Source: Rhipidocladum racemiflorum (taxonomy: Eukaryota > Streptophyta > Magnoliopsida > Poales > Poaceae). From it: a DNA stretch of 64,000 nt. The notes under the pieces are model-generated. The model made no database searches and was not told where the DNA came from. It worked only from the letters and a program-made list of their open reading frames with translations. Location: positions 54,891,097-54,955,096 of the forward strand of contig CM070584.1 of NCBI GenBank assembly GCA_036346355.1, given 5' to 3'. This document shows, one piece after another, positions 36,549-46,929 of the stretch (position 1 is its first letter; every line of letters begins with the position of its first letter). The translations under genes and the position numbers were made by a program.

Positions 36549-36553
36549 CATTG

Positions 36554-37512
36554 ATAAGATCAAATCTGCACATGTACATGTACCCTAGCCATATTTAACA
36601 TTTAACCTTAACTGTTCAGCAGACCCCGGCCGGATTCATCTGATTAGGTTAGAAATTATTATCCTTTTGTTACATCTGGGAGGTTTGAGAGCTCCTCTGT
36701 TCCTTTAAATTACGAATAGGTTCTGCAAAATTACGAGTAGGTCTCTGCAATTTTGCGTAAAAGTCACTCTGTTCCTTTAAATTACGAATAGGTTCCTGCA
36801 AAATTACGAAAAGATCATTCGCGATTTTTTGTGAGGGCAAGAAAAACTTTTCCGAATCGCGTTTGGGTCCCTCGCTCGTTACTTTACGGAAAAAACCTCG
36901 CGTTAAATACAAATTACAAACGAGCCCTTTTCTACTTTTTTTGAGATAGAGGTTAGGTCCAAAAATATAACAAACATGCCTCCAGTTTTTACATCCAGGT
37001 CTTTTCCCCGTTTCCCCCCAAAAAATATTTTCGTCAACAGAAATATGTATACTTTTTTTTTCAACGCGATCTCTAATATTTATTAAGCCTCCAAAAATTT
37101 TAAAAATACATCTAGATCTATTTTTCCTCCCGAAAAAACATAAAATTATTTTTCGTTTAAACGCGCAGCGTGCGCCACGTTTATTGGCCTAATTTAAACT
37201 AAAATCTCGAACCATTCAGCTTCAACTGGATAGACCAGGATGGTGGCCCGACCAAAACAAGGCGTTAACCGTTCGAAGTACAATGAACGGACCAACGGAA
37301 TCATCCACTGCAGTTAAAACGTTGTTTACGAGCCACTTTCCAACGGTGGCAGGCTGCAACTTGCAGCGGTTAGTACTAGCTACCTACCTACCACCTCAGA
37401 CTCACGGAAGGCAGGAGAGGAATCATTCATGGCCAGGCCCAGGCATAATTGCTGTCAGCTTGCCCCTTATCGTACGGGCTGTTTCGGAATCTTTTTCTTT
37501 TTTAAACAAAAA
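36554..37512. other. Host intergenic DNA with a 72-bp tandem repeat, no gene
   Basis: A segment beginning CTCTGTTCCTTTAAATTACG occurs at 36695 and again at 36767 (period 72), with further ATTACGA variants nearby. The remainder is AT-rich. No gene is supported. Confidence 0.6.
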
Positions 37513-37772
37513 TTTCCGTATGAAAAGAATTCCTGCTGGGAGCCATGCATATACAGACGGGAGTGTATATGTATCATCCGGATGTTTTTGTCCTAAAAAT
37601 CATCCATACTTTGGACCGTACGATTAAAACACATATATATAGGATCAATCCACCTCGAATTCAGGGTGATGTGTATCGATCTGAAAGCAAATCCAATGGC
37701 CCAGAATTTGGATGATAATTGCTAAAGAAAACATCCGGATGAAACTTATCAAAACCCTATACGGAAATCGGA
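37513..37772. mobile_element. Foldback MITE-like element
   Basis: Nested inverted repeats: AATTTCCGTATG near 37513 pairs with CTATACGGAAAT near 37760, and CATCCGGATGTTTTTGTCC (37575-37593) pairs with GCTAAAGAAAACATCCGGATG (37721-37741). There is no coding capacity. Exact ends and a target duplication could not be fixed, so the family is open. Confidence 0.5.
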
Positions 37773-38388
37773 TTAACTGTGGGGCATACGGGTACATGTA
37801 CGTACGTAGCCATTGATAAGGGTTTTGTTTGAAGCAGCATGCATTGTAACATGCCTTCCTTCCGGGGAGCTTCGTGGCCTTTGGATGAAGATTTGAGTGG
37901 CTAGCTTGGATATAGAAGGGCGAGAAATTCGATCAGAATTTTACCGTGAGATGTTGAACGTATCTCAATTTCTCAATTCCTCGTGTGGTGTGATCTGTAC
38001 CGCTAAATTAATTTTGATCCAGCGGCCTCGAGAGGCGCCAGGCATGCCGTTAGTGTCGTTGTATTACGGCAGAGGATTATATAGGATTCCCATTCATAAA
38101 CAAGCAATGCTCTGAACCCCATGTCGTATCTTGTGCAAATTGTATATAATGGAAGTGCCTACTTTCGTGAAAGGTCACGTGATAGTGCAAGATAAAGTAC
38201 GGATTTGATGGTTACCATTTACCATTCCCTAAAAGTCATATACATTTCTAACCGTCTAATTAATTTACCACGAGATCCACACGTCAAGTTACGAAACCCT
38301 AGGATTGATCTAATATGGTAACCCAGCGATAGGTTCGTTAGCCGACAGACGGTAACGGACCGATCGTGGTGAGAAACAAATCGCTCCT
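37773..38388. other. Host intergenic DNA, no gene seen
   Basis: No long or domain-bearing frame. The 37897-38115 (+) frame shows no recognisable similarity. Confidence 0.5.
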
Positions 38389-38391
38389 TTA

Positions 38392-38686
38392 GAGCAAGTA
38401 TAACAAGGTGACATAAGCGGGCTATAAGAGCTGCCACATCATATTTTTGCTTTGTTGGAAGAAAGAGAAGAGAAAAGAGAGAAGAAGTGGGCTATTGTTC
38501 AATAGCCAGCTTTAAGCTGGCTATAGCACAGATTCCAAAGAAGATGAGAGGATGGATGGGTGGACCATTTATTAATGTATAGATTGTTTCTACAGCTAAT
38601 TTATTATATGGGTGAGTTTTTAGACGGCTGTGTATGATATGGCAACCACATATAGCCAGCAGTAAGCTATATTATTAGCCTTGCTC
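38392..38686. mobile_element. Tourist-type MITE (PIF/Harbinger), duplication TTA
   Basis: 295-bp element with terminal inverted repeats GAGCAAG...CTTGCTC, extended by degenerate pairing inward, and a perfect TTA duplication at 38389-38391 and 38687-38689. The internal palindrome ATAGCCAGCTTTAAGCTGGCTAT lies near 38500-38523. Length, TTA target and lack of coding capacity fit Tourist elements. Confidence 0.85.
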
Positions 38687-38689
38687 TTA

Positions 38690-39282
38690 GGCGACTCCTA
38701 AGGATAATAAAAAGTATCTTTAAATATGAGCAGGTACTTTTATTTGTTGTCGAAAGAATAGAAGGCTCCCTGCATGTGTTCTCAAAATGAGTACTTTTAT
38801 GCGAACTCCCGCGGTGTAGGGCAGCGATTAGCCGATCAGCCGTCGCGTTCAAAATTTTGCCAGTCTGCATGCGGCATGATCGATCGATCGATGCATGGTG
38901 TCGATCAGGACTCCATGATTAGGGTGCGGTGGATGCCGGCAAGCCGGACATGTGATGCGTTGCGCTTGCGCGCCACAAAAAGTTCTACACCGGTATGATC
39001 GATCCAGTGCCGCGCGCGCGGGGCGGCGAAGACGACGAATTTCCGTGGTCCGTGGCGCCCAATCATGCGCCCCATTGTTGCATTTGCATACACCCCTAAT
39101 GGTCTCTCTCTCTCTCTCTCTCTCTCGCAAGGGCCGGCAGCACGTGCAGCCACTGTTCACAGCATAACATGGCTGCGCACCTCGCTTGTCTCCCGGATCT
39201 TGCCTCCCTACCGTCTCCTCCCTCCAATCACCTCACATCGTCATGCATGCTACTGATCATTTCCTCCTCATCTTCATCGGAG
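38690..39282. other. Upstream region of the 79-residue gene
   Basis: Noncoding, with a (CT)n run at about 39102-39127 and GATCGATCGATCGATGC near 38878-38894. Probably contains the promoter of the gene at 39484. Confidence 0.5.
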
Positions 39283-39291
39283 TATAAAATA
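39283..39291 (+). promoter_or_regulatory. TATA box of the 79-residue gene
   Basis: TATAAAATA followed by TATATACACGC, about 200 bp upstream of the start codon. It implies a transcription start near 39315 and a 5' leader of about 170 nt. Confidence 0.6.
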
Positions 39292-39483
39292 TATATACAC
39301 GCTAGCTACACCATGGTCTGTTGCTACCTCCATTCTCTTATCTATATCATTGTCTCTGCCGCCATCCTACCGCTCCTTACATATAAGTACACCGAGCGAG
39401 CTACGTATTTGCCTGTTGATTTGGATCTGTCAGTGCTGGCTAGCCTCCTTCTGCCCCTGTGCTCGTGTCGTGCGTGCGTTTAT

Positions 39484-39824
39484 ATGGCCGGTTCCTGGGT
39501 GCGCACCATCACGTCGCCGTTCCGGAAAGCCTGCACCATCTTCGGCCCGCCGCACAAGGACGGCAAGAAGACGCAGCGGCCTGACTCAGGTTAGCCTGCT
39601 CATCGTCGATCCATCCATCCATCTGGCAATCAATTCCCATGCGAGTTCATTGACAACTGAAACTGATGATTGTTGATTGCGTTTTTGCAGCAATGATGCA
39701 GCACATCGTCGACGCCGAGAGGTCGAAGCTGCACGGGGAGGTGATGGCGTGCGCGTACGAGGACGTGCAGGTCATGTGGTCCATGCTCGACAAGGCCAGG
39801 ATCGAGGATTTCAATGGCGGCTAG
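39484..39824 (+). CDS. Small plant protein of unknown function, two exons, 79 residues
   Basis: Exon 1 is 39484-39589 and exon 2 is 39691-39824, separated by a 101-bp GT...AG intron (GTTAGCC to TTTTTGCAG) that splits one codon after its first base; splicing keeps the frame. The protein begins MAGSWVRTITSPFRKACTIF, has a short basic middle (DGKKTQR), and ends with a conserved-looking GEVMACAYEDVQVMWSMLDK helix before the stop at 39822-39824. I recall grass and other plant proteins of about 80-100 residues with the same SWVRTITSPFRKAC start and ACxYEDVQVMWSMLDK end, none with an assigned function. No signal peptide or membrane segment. An upstream in-frame ATG at 39313 would add an unconserved, hydrophobic 57-residue extension and was not chosen. 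Real gene: confident. Function: unknown. Confidence 0.8.
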
Positions 39825-40837
39825 CTAGCCAGCTCATGGCCAACATTGATGTGCATCTGCTTGCTGGGATCAAGGATAGATGGACATCCGGCCGGCTTCC
39901 GATTCCATTTTCCAAACGAGCATGAATGCAACAGAGTATATAGAAAAATCCCTTTACCACCAATCCCACTTGTTTAATTCTGGGGCTTGAGTTTGTTCTT
40001 ATGGATTTCCTCGAATCATCATGCATGCTGCCCTCAAAGTTTCATGTTTTGTATGTACGTAAGTAGCTTGCTTGCTTGGAGATGCCTGTTCAAGAATTTG
40101 AATCCCCATTGGCACTCTTTTGGTTAAGGTGCTTAATTGGAGAGATGTATTTTACAACCACAACATTCGAATCTTGACAGTTGCATTCCTCACTCCCTGC
40201 CTATCTTGTTTTGTTCCCTCAAATTAATTGTGATTGGTGGTATCTCTAGCTAGCTGACAATCTTCAAGATCTGTGGTTCTTGAAGTATCTGACCAGCTAA
40301 GTTGCTTCCGCCATATTATTTGGCAGAAGCATGCATATAAAGCCGCCTGTTGATATCTTAGCATCCAAGATCATTTACACTTATCTGAAGATTCACAAGT
40401 TTTTACTGCCTAAGGCTGTCGGCCATGGTTCTCTCTTCTAGTTCCTACATCGAAATAGAGTAATCAGGAGTCAGGATAGGAATAAATTACGTACCTGCAG
40501 AGTCATTGTAGGCCATTCGTTTCAAGTGATACAAGAGGTTTTCAACATTATCCTCACTTCCTCTGGACGTTCTACATTCCTTCCTTTTTCATGTACACAA
40601 AGTTTGACAAGAACAACCAAATGTCCGACCCATGGATTCTATCCAACATTGCACCATACTCTACTCTGGTTTCATGCTTCACCAACGAATAGATCATCCA
40701 ACTGGCTAGTTAGATTCCCTTGGCCTTGATCTCCTACACCCTCCTCTCGAGAGGAGACCCACATGGAAAACTAGCCTAGCTAGCTATAAGACCCTGTTTG
40801 GTCGAGGCTAGCTTTAGCTTTTTGGCTTTGCAAGCTA
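39825..40837. other. 3' flank of the 79-residue gene, no further gene seen
   Basis: AT-rich with no supported coding frame. The gene's 3' untranslated region and polyadenylation site should lie in the first few hundred bases. Confidence 0.5.
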
Positions 40838-41097
40838 CTCCCTCCAGTTTGATAATAGATGTCGTTTTGGATATAGTGATGGTCAAACTTTTAAAACTTT
40901 AACTATCGATATATTTTTAAATATTTAAATTGGATATATGAAAATTATATGTGTAGACTTGTGTCGAGAAGTACTTTCATAATATTATAATTTTATTGAG
41001 TTTTATAAATATATTATAATAAAAATTAGCGGTCAAAGTTGTGTTTTGAAGACCGTGTCGATGTCCAAAACGACATCTATTATCAAACTGGAGGGAG
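40838..41097. mobile_element. Stowaway MITE (Tc1/mariner), duplication TA
   Basis: 260-bp element with terminal repeats CTCCCTCCAGTTTGATAATA...TATTATCAAACTGGAGGGAG, flanked by TA at 40836-40837 and 41098-41099. Further inside, AGATGTCGTTTTGGA pairs with TCCAAAACGACATCT. These are the defining marks of Stowaway elements. Confidence 0.95.
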
Positions 41098-41570
41098 TAC
41101 TTTTAATGCTGGCTCTAGAAGAAGCTAAAGCCCAAAAAAAACTCGACGTGTTTTGTCCAAATTAGTTTGAACTCTTAGTAAGCATCAAATACTTTAAGAG
41201 AGGTTTCTAGAAGATACTAGGCAAGGTTCAAAATCCCTGCAAAATTTTGGAAATCTCGGAAGAGATTTTGTATTTCAGCCAGGGACAAGATCCTAAACCC
41301 CGGCCGGATAAAAAAATTCAACTTGCTACAGTAACCTAACATTTCGGTTTGGACCCAATTTGACCGGATTTTGACCCGATGTGCACCGTGGACGAAATTG
41401 ATACATGTATATGCCTCTGCTGACGAGCAGAACCATTTGGCAGTGACTTATTCGTAGCAACTTGTGGATCGTCAGTGCGGCTCCAGCTAGCCTGGCTCTA
41501 GTGCGCACATGCTTCCTATCCAAATGATCTCCTGTCACTATCTAATCGCATACCCACGCGCCCCGCCAAA
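41098..41570. other. Intergenic DNA between MITEs, no gene seen
   Basis: No supported coding frame. It ends with the CACTA target triplet AAA at 41568-41570. Confidence 0.5.
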
Positions 41571-42137
41571 CACTACTACAGATCTGGCTTTCCATACCGG
41601 CACATCAGTACCGATTGAATTTGAACCGGTACTGATAGTGACATCAATACCGGTTCATTAGCTACAGGGCTGTAGTGGGCTTTCGGTACCGGTTGGTAAC
41701 ACGAACCGGTACTGATGCCCTCACATTAGTACCGGTTCGTGACACGAACCGGTACTGAAGGCACGGGGCATCAGTACCGGTTGGTAACACGAACCGGTAC
41801 TAATGAAAGTGCATCAGTACCGGTTCGTGTCACGAACCGGTACTAATGCCTTGTTTCAGGAAAGTTTAAAAGGAATGCATATTCTATGTATATCAGTACG
41901 CGATGCTGGGTGGGTTGGTTAGAAGGATGAGGCTGGAGTCACGAGGTTGCGGGATCGAGTCCCGCTTCTCCCATACATTCTCGACATATTTTAAAACATT
42001 TCTAGTACTATCAGTACCGGTTGGTGGAACCGGTACTGATGTTCAATGGGCATCAGTCCCGGATGGCTGGTACCGATTCAAAAACCGGTACTGATGGCAG
42101 TTGTCAACCGGGACTGATAGTCAGTTTTGTAGTAGTG
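41571..42137. mobile_element. Nonautonomous CACTA element, duplication AAA
   Basis: 567 bp starting CACTACTACA and ending TGTAGTAGTG, flanked by AAA (41568-41570 and 42138-42140), the 3-bp duplication expected for CACTA (En/Spm) transposons. Both ends are filled with short subterminal repeats of CAGTACCGGTT / AACCGGTACTGATG in both orientations, the typical binding sites for the element's transposition protein. There is no transposase. The middle contains a tRNA-like sequence (41905-41973). Confidence 0.93.
41905..41973 (+). other. tRNA-like sequence inside the CACTA element
   Basis: GCGGGATCGAGTCCCGC (41950-41966) forms a perfect 5-bp stem with a 7-base loop like a TpsiC arm and matches a Pol III B box apart from one base. 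An A-box-like TGGTTAGAAGG lies about 30 bp upstream (41916-41926), and CTTCTCCCA follows like the acceptor 3' side. The acceptor stem pairs only partly and no confident anticodon can be read, so it is a tRNA-derived relic rather than a working tRNA gene. Confidence 0.4.
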
Positions 42138-42140
42138 AAA

Positions 42141-42924
42141 TAAACAATGTCTTCGAAGTAAGTTGCTGGTGTTCTCCATCAACTCGTCGGCTGGGAGTGA
42201 CTAAATTACACATGCAGGGCTGGTTCAATCGCAAGATCGGGTACCTTTTAATTTCAATGTCGGGTGTTTGTTCGTACAGTATAAAGTATACAATCAAGCT
42301 CTGAATTTAACTATGAAGACACATGTAAGTAATTGATCGAAATGTGAAAGTCACAAAAGTCTATCCAGTGAATCGCAAGCTTACAACTCAAGGCGTTTAC
42401 CATGTCCGAGACTGAAGTAGGATAATTAACATTAGCAGTCAGCGGCTATTCAGGTCCAACTCGAACAAGCCACATTCTAACAAAGCTACTATTTTATACT
42501 ACACACTTGGTAAGCTTCAAGGATACAAGGTCTACGTTACAAACATGGCACAGGATACTTACTTTGTTCTCTTGTTTATTCCCTCTGCATTATTGGCTAA
42601 TGTACGATTGAGAATAAAGATTACATTAATTACGAGAGTATCAATGTGATGTGCCATAAGCAATTGAATAAACAAACACATTGGCACAGTTCTGGCATGT
42701 AGGATGTATCCCATAAATAAGCCATCAAAGTATCAAGCACCCCCACAGTGTTTCATGAGAATATTAGTGATGTATTAGGATCATCTATAAAAAATTTCAA
42801 AATTTTCTAACATGGTTTGAACCATTTTTCATTTGGTTTCAATTTTACCATTTTGTCTTAGTAGCACTGTCCGAATTTTTGAAAACGATTGAGATATATG
42901 TATGTAATCTGTAATTTTTGGAAA
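42141..42924. other. Intergenic DNA, no gene seen
   Basis: AT-rich with no supported gene. The unseen left end of the next CACTA element may lie in its last 150 bp. Confidence 0.45.
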
Positions 42925-43166
42925 CGAGGTCATCACAATCTGAGAATCGATTGTGATGATGGGGTCATCATAATCGGTTCTAGCTCGGGATAGTCCAGCC
43001 AAAGTGAAATTTGGGTGCGAGCGGATTCCAATTTCAAAATAATTATGGTGAGAAATTATATTATATTTATACACACACTTGTGCTCACTAGTACTCATCT
43101 CCTCCACTTGCTCCTCTCCCTCTCACTTGCACGGTATATATATATATATACACACACACACACGTA

Positions 43167-43204
<38 letters not shown>

Positions 43205-44002
43205 CGAGGTGAAGGCGGTTAGGCAATGGGATGGAAGGATTATTTCATGAGAGGTGTGGATCTTGGTTTTTGCGTTTCTTGAGTTTGAAAGAAATCGCTG
43301 CATGGAGTACTTCAGTAGTAATTTATTCATGTTTCTACTTTAAGTTGTAGGAATATTTCATGAAGAGCAGGTGTGTATCGGTAAGGAACTTCAGGAAGAA
43401 CATGTATGTACTTTGATGTATTGTGATTTCTTCTTGTCCAAATTAATTTTATTTCTTTATTTGCCCATTACATCCTGTATTAATTTCCCAATCATTTCCA
43501 AATTCATGGTAATGGCAAATGGGCATAGCTGCAAAGCCGAGGAGGTGGTATAGACCATGTACAATGCGGATATGGAATTTGGATTCATTATTAGCTCTAT
43601 AAAATGTTGTCAAGTATATTCCATAAACACGTGCACAATATTTTGTCAAGTGTGTCACTGTCTTTTAATTGGATGAATGGGTAGATGGATGCATGTGTAC
43701 TGACTATTAAGTATGTCTGTGTTCTATATTGTAAACGAATGTGATATGTGCATTATAAAGTGTTTGTGTTCTATATATGTTGTGAATGTGATATGTATAC
43801 TGTAAACCAATTAACAATAGTAAAATGAGGTCATCACAATCGGTTCTTTGCTAGAACCAACTGTGATGAGGGGGTCGGAACCGATTGTGATGACTGATTA
43901 TCACTATCGCGCAAGAACCGACTGTGATAGAGTCTTTTCATCACTGTCTAAAGACTTTGTGTTGTCACTAAAACCGACTGTGATGACGAAAAGAAACTGA
44001 TT

Positions 44003-44071
<69 letters not shown>

Positions 44072-44082
44072 CTGTAGTAGTG
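42925..44082. mobile_element. CACTA-type element or fragment, left end not identified
   Basis: The right end CCTGTAGTAGTG at 44071-44082 is the complement of a CACTACTACAGG terminus. Subterminal repeats of the AACCGA(C/T)TGTGATGA type occur in both orientations at 42926-42985 and 43826-44005. No matching CACTAC terminus is visible on the left, so the element is truncated or its left end has decayed. It contains (TC)n at 43169-43202 next to (TA)/(CA) repeats, and a 64-bp (AT)n run. No transposase domain. Confidence 0.7.
44006..44069. repeat. (AT)n microsatellite, about 64 bp
   Basis: Uninterrupted alternating AT placed just inside the right end of the CACTA element. Prone to slippage and cruciform formation. 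Confidence 0.95.
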
Positions 44083-44102
44083 CTTGTTCCACTTCCTCCC
44101 GC

Positions 44103-44297
44103 TCAGATTCCTCCAGAAGACGTTTCACGCGCGTGCTGCAAAAGAGAAATCATCTTGTATAAAGCATCGATTGGATGAGAAATTGTTTTATTTTCTATTG
44201 CGAGCTTTCTTCTAGTCCTCCAGTGCCCAGCATATATATTTCTGCCAATCCAAGCCAGACTAAATTCTTTCATGTTAGCATCTCCAACCATTGCCAA
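44103..44297 (-). pseudogene. LINE reverse-transcriptase C-terminal fragment (tentative)
   Basis: A short minus-strand frame reads HWRTRRKLAIENKTISHP followed by DALYKMISLLQ. This resembles the W-x-TRNKM-x-IE...P.D..FK...FLQ ending of plant LINE proteins. No poly(A) tail or target duplication is recognisable. It may instead be chance similarity. Confidence 0.4.
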
Positions 44298-44878
44298 CTA
44301 AAGTCCCCCATGGAGTATATAAGGTGAACAAAACGCATGTTGGTCATGGAAAACCGACCTTTAATTTTAACACTAGTCCGATTAAGAAGACAATGTCAAG
44401 GCTTGGGTATTAGCTGCTCCAGTCACAACATGGAACACCCTGTAATCGCAGAAGCCTGCACCCTCCCTTGGAGGCCATCCATGTGACCATGTGTGACCTC
44501 TCATCGATCGAGCTCCCCATCACGCCAAGCATCTTGCGTTGCGCCCCATAAAGTTGCACGAACATTTCATATCTCATACACGCTTGAGATCTTGGATTAT
44601 ATATACCAACAGTACAGTCATCACAAGCACGCATGCTACAGCTGACCCGGACAAGGACAGACACATAACATTCATATAATGAAAGACAACTGATCAGAAT
44701 GCATGAAGCATTCTTGTTCAAGCAAACCTAATAACGACATGGAAGATAAACTATTCTGCTCATGGACAAGAAGGCACATGAACGAGAGAACACTAGGATA
44801 AATAGGACCATGCATATAAGAGATCGATAGACATGCACGTAGCAGGCCATGCATGCATGCACTTCGCAGATCTCCTCC
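44298..44878. other. 3' flank of the MADS-box gene, no other gene seen
   Basis: Contains the 3' untranslated region of the MADS gene transcribed leftward. Short frames here show no domain. Confidence 0.5.
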
Positions 44879-45664
44879 TTACATGGGAGGGAAAGAAGTG
44901 CTGCGGGGATCGGGCCAGGTGAAGCCCGCATCCAGGTTGGAAAGCTGCATCATGTCGCCCCCGGCGCTGGTGCCGGCACCGCTGCCACCGGCGGCGAAGC
45001 CACTGTATACCACAACGCCGAGGTCCCCTCCAGTCCTGGCCACGTCCATGAGCCAGCCCTGCTGGCTCGGCGCCTGATCCAACGCCGGCGCCTTCAGGTG
45101 TATGTCGCCGGCGGCGTAGGGCCCCAGAGGCAGGGACAACGTCGGCGGCAGCAGCGTCAGCCGCGGCGGCGGCGCAGGGAGGGCCTGCCCGCGGAGATGC
45201 TCGAGGCGGCCCTGGACGTTCCTGAGGGACATCTCCACCATCCAGCCGAGGCTGGTGAGCTCCTCGATGGTGAGGCCCGTGAGGCCCGGGCGGCGGCCGA
45301 GGATGGCGTCGTGCATGAGGAGCTTGGTCTCGCGCTCGCGGTTTTCGCGGTCCGACTTGTGCAGCTGCTCTCGGAGCTTGATGATGCGCTGCCGGAGGAA
45401 GCCCTCCTGGGTCATCATCTTCTTGCACTGCTCCAGCTCCGGCATGGCCTTGAAGCGTTCGAGGACGATCCTCGCTGCGGGGAAGGACGGCCACACCTCC
45501 GGCTGCGCCTCGCCCTCGCCGTACACCACCACGCACGCCTTGACGTCGCAGAGCGTGGACAGCTCTTGCGCCTTCTTCATCAGGCCCTTGCGACGCTTCT
45601 TGAACGTCGCGCGCCGGGTCGAGTCGTTGGCGATCCGCAGGAGGTTAACCTTCTTGCGAGCCAT
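44879..45664 (-). CDS. Type I (M-gamma) MADS-box transcription factor, 261 residues
   Basis: Single-exon gene, as usual for type I MADS genes. Residues 1-60 form the MADS DNA-binding domain: MARKKVNLLRIANDSTR, then FKKRRKGLMKKAQELSTLCD, then ACVVVYGEGEAQPEVWPS. The IANDSTRRATFKKRRKGLMKK core and the GEGE.QPEVWPS segment mark the M-gamma (AGL80/PHERES-like) group. Residues about 60-160 contain an interaction region predicted to be helical (ARIVLERFKAMPELEQCKKM, REQLHKSDRENRERE) without the K-box of type II proteins. The C-terminal third is rich in Leu, Pro and Gly and ends SFPPM. Known M-gamma proteins act in the nucleus as heterodimers with M-alpha partners, mostly in the female gametophyte and endosperm. 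The start at 45664 is set by the universal MARKK; an upstream in-frame ATG at 45751 would add 29 unrelated residues. The numbered rice symbol cannot be assigned. Confidence 0.95.
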   Translation of the reverse strand: MARKKVNLLRIANDSTRRATFKKRRKGLMKKAQELSTLCDVKACVVVYGEGEAQPEVWPSFPAARIVLERFKAMPELEQCKKMMTQEGFLRQRIIKLREQLHKSDRENRERETKLLMHDAILGRRPGLTGLTIEELTSLGWMVEMSLRNVQGRLEHLRGQALPAPPPRLTLLPPTLSLPLGPYAAGDIHLKAPALDQAPSQQGWLMDVARTGGDLGVVVYSGFAAGGSGAGTSAGGDMMQLSNLDAGFTWPDPRSTSFPPM

Positions 45665-45764
45665 TGCCTCGAGCGGATCTGCAGCAAGCAAGAGGCTCGC
45701 TACAAGATCAAATCGAAGGGAAATGGCTGGTTTGGTGCGAGGTGAAAGCAATGGAAGGGGGGTA

Positions 45765-45772
45765 GTTTTATA
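45765..45772 (-). promoter_or_regulatory. TATA box of the MADS-box gene
   Basis: TATAAAAC on the minus strand in the context CCACTATAAAACTACC, about 100 bp upstream of the start codon at 45664. The hAT insertion and tandem array begin about 130 bp further upstream (45906). Confidence 0.65.
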
Positions 45773-46182
45773 GTGGAGGATCAGCGTGCCAAGAAACGTG
45801 ATATGGAAAGGGATAACTGTTACAGATATGCATCGAAGAGATAGAGTGAATCACTGCTTGGTAATGTTTAGCTAGCTAGCAAATTTTCAAGCCGTTAACT
45901 GTGTCCATCTGTGCAGGGGCGGACGCAGAACAAAAATTGAGTGGGGGCATCTATATTATTGTAATAAGTACTGACTATTGCAACTTACAACTTTCATAAT
46001 AACTTTGCCATTCAGTAAAACAAGTTAGAGGCTGAGTGAACTAACCTTTGCAATTTTTGAACAAAATGACTTTGAGACGATCGAGATACCACAATATCAT
46101 AATGTAATATACATATATATATCTTCTAAATAACGATATTATCTGTAAAGAAGAAAAGTTAGTGCAAGCCATATAAACAAAG

Positions 46183-46828
46183 TTAATGAAGATAAATTTT
46201 AAACGTAGAAAAGGAGTAAGTTTTTAGTACATACACTGCATTTTTCCCACGACGATTTTTTGTCTTATGGAAACGATCAATGATCACCTCATTAGTGATC
46301 GTGTCTAGCATATCATTTTCTACGAAGCAAATGAGGCTATAGCTCAAAAACTTGTCCCTAATCTTGTTCCTTAAAGCATTCTTCACAGTTTTCATGGTCG
46401 AGAAACATCTCTCAACAGTTGCAGTAGCAACAGGAAGAATGACTGCTAATTTCAAAAGACGATAAACCAAAGGATATGATAGATGCTTCCTTGTATCTAC
46501 CATCAGTTTAGCTAGATCACCTATATTTTCCAAGATAGCAAATCGTGTATCATGGAGTATATTATCTATGTAGAGCCCAAGTTCATGCTCAAGTGTCACC
46601 ATATCCTTGTGATTGAAGTCATCAGGATAAAATCCCGATTTCCTCATGCTGATTGGGATGATAATATGCCATTCTCTTTCTTTTAACTGGATCCCGAGGA
46701 AGCTTGTCTAAATCAATTAATTGAGGCACTACAGAAATTTCTCTCAATGTAGGTTTTGATGTATTTGCACTTGAACTCCCTACAATGGTGTTGATAGCTG
46801 TTGATTTTCTTATCAAAAAATTGTCCAT
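46183..46828 (-). pseudogene. hAT transposase remnant, N- and C-termini joined by internal deletion
   Basis: Starts at ATG 46828 with MDNFLIRKSTAINTI, then LPRDPVKRKRMAYYHPNQ, the N-terminus of plant hAT proteins that carry a TTF-type zinc finger. Directly after this, in a shifted frame, comes the far C-terminus: MRKSGFYPDDFNHKD, then LPVATATVERCFSTMKTVKN and LRNKIRDKFLSYSLICF, the hAT dimerisation domain (PF05699-like). The zinc finger itself, the RNase H-like catalytic core with its acidic residues, and the insertion domain are missing. The remnant covers about 220 codons, against roughly 700-800 for an intact member. If expressed at all it could only dimerise. This copy gives the cleanest reading of the five. 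Confidence 0.85.
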
Positions 46829-46929
46829 TATCTTCCCCTACCAAATCATAGATGGTGTATTATAATGGTGAAATTATAATGATGGTGTATTATCAACTTG
46901 ATGAATGATGATTGATGACTATACCAAAT

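Noticed and set aside
39169..39483. Upstream-extended version of the 79-residue protein (141-codon frame)
   Set aside because: The TATA box at 39283 lies inside it, and the extension is hydrophobic low-complexity sequence unlike the homologous proteins I recall.
44849..45745. Long plus-strand open frame of 298 codons
   Set aside because: It is the opposite strand of the MADS-box gene. GC-rich third positions keep it open, and the product has no domain.
45665..45751. 29-residue N-terminal extension of the MADS protein
   Set aside because: Type I MADS proteins begin at MARKK or very close to it. The extension is unlike the family and would place the start only about 15 bp from the TATA box.
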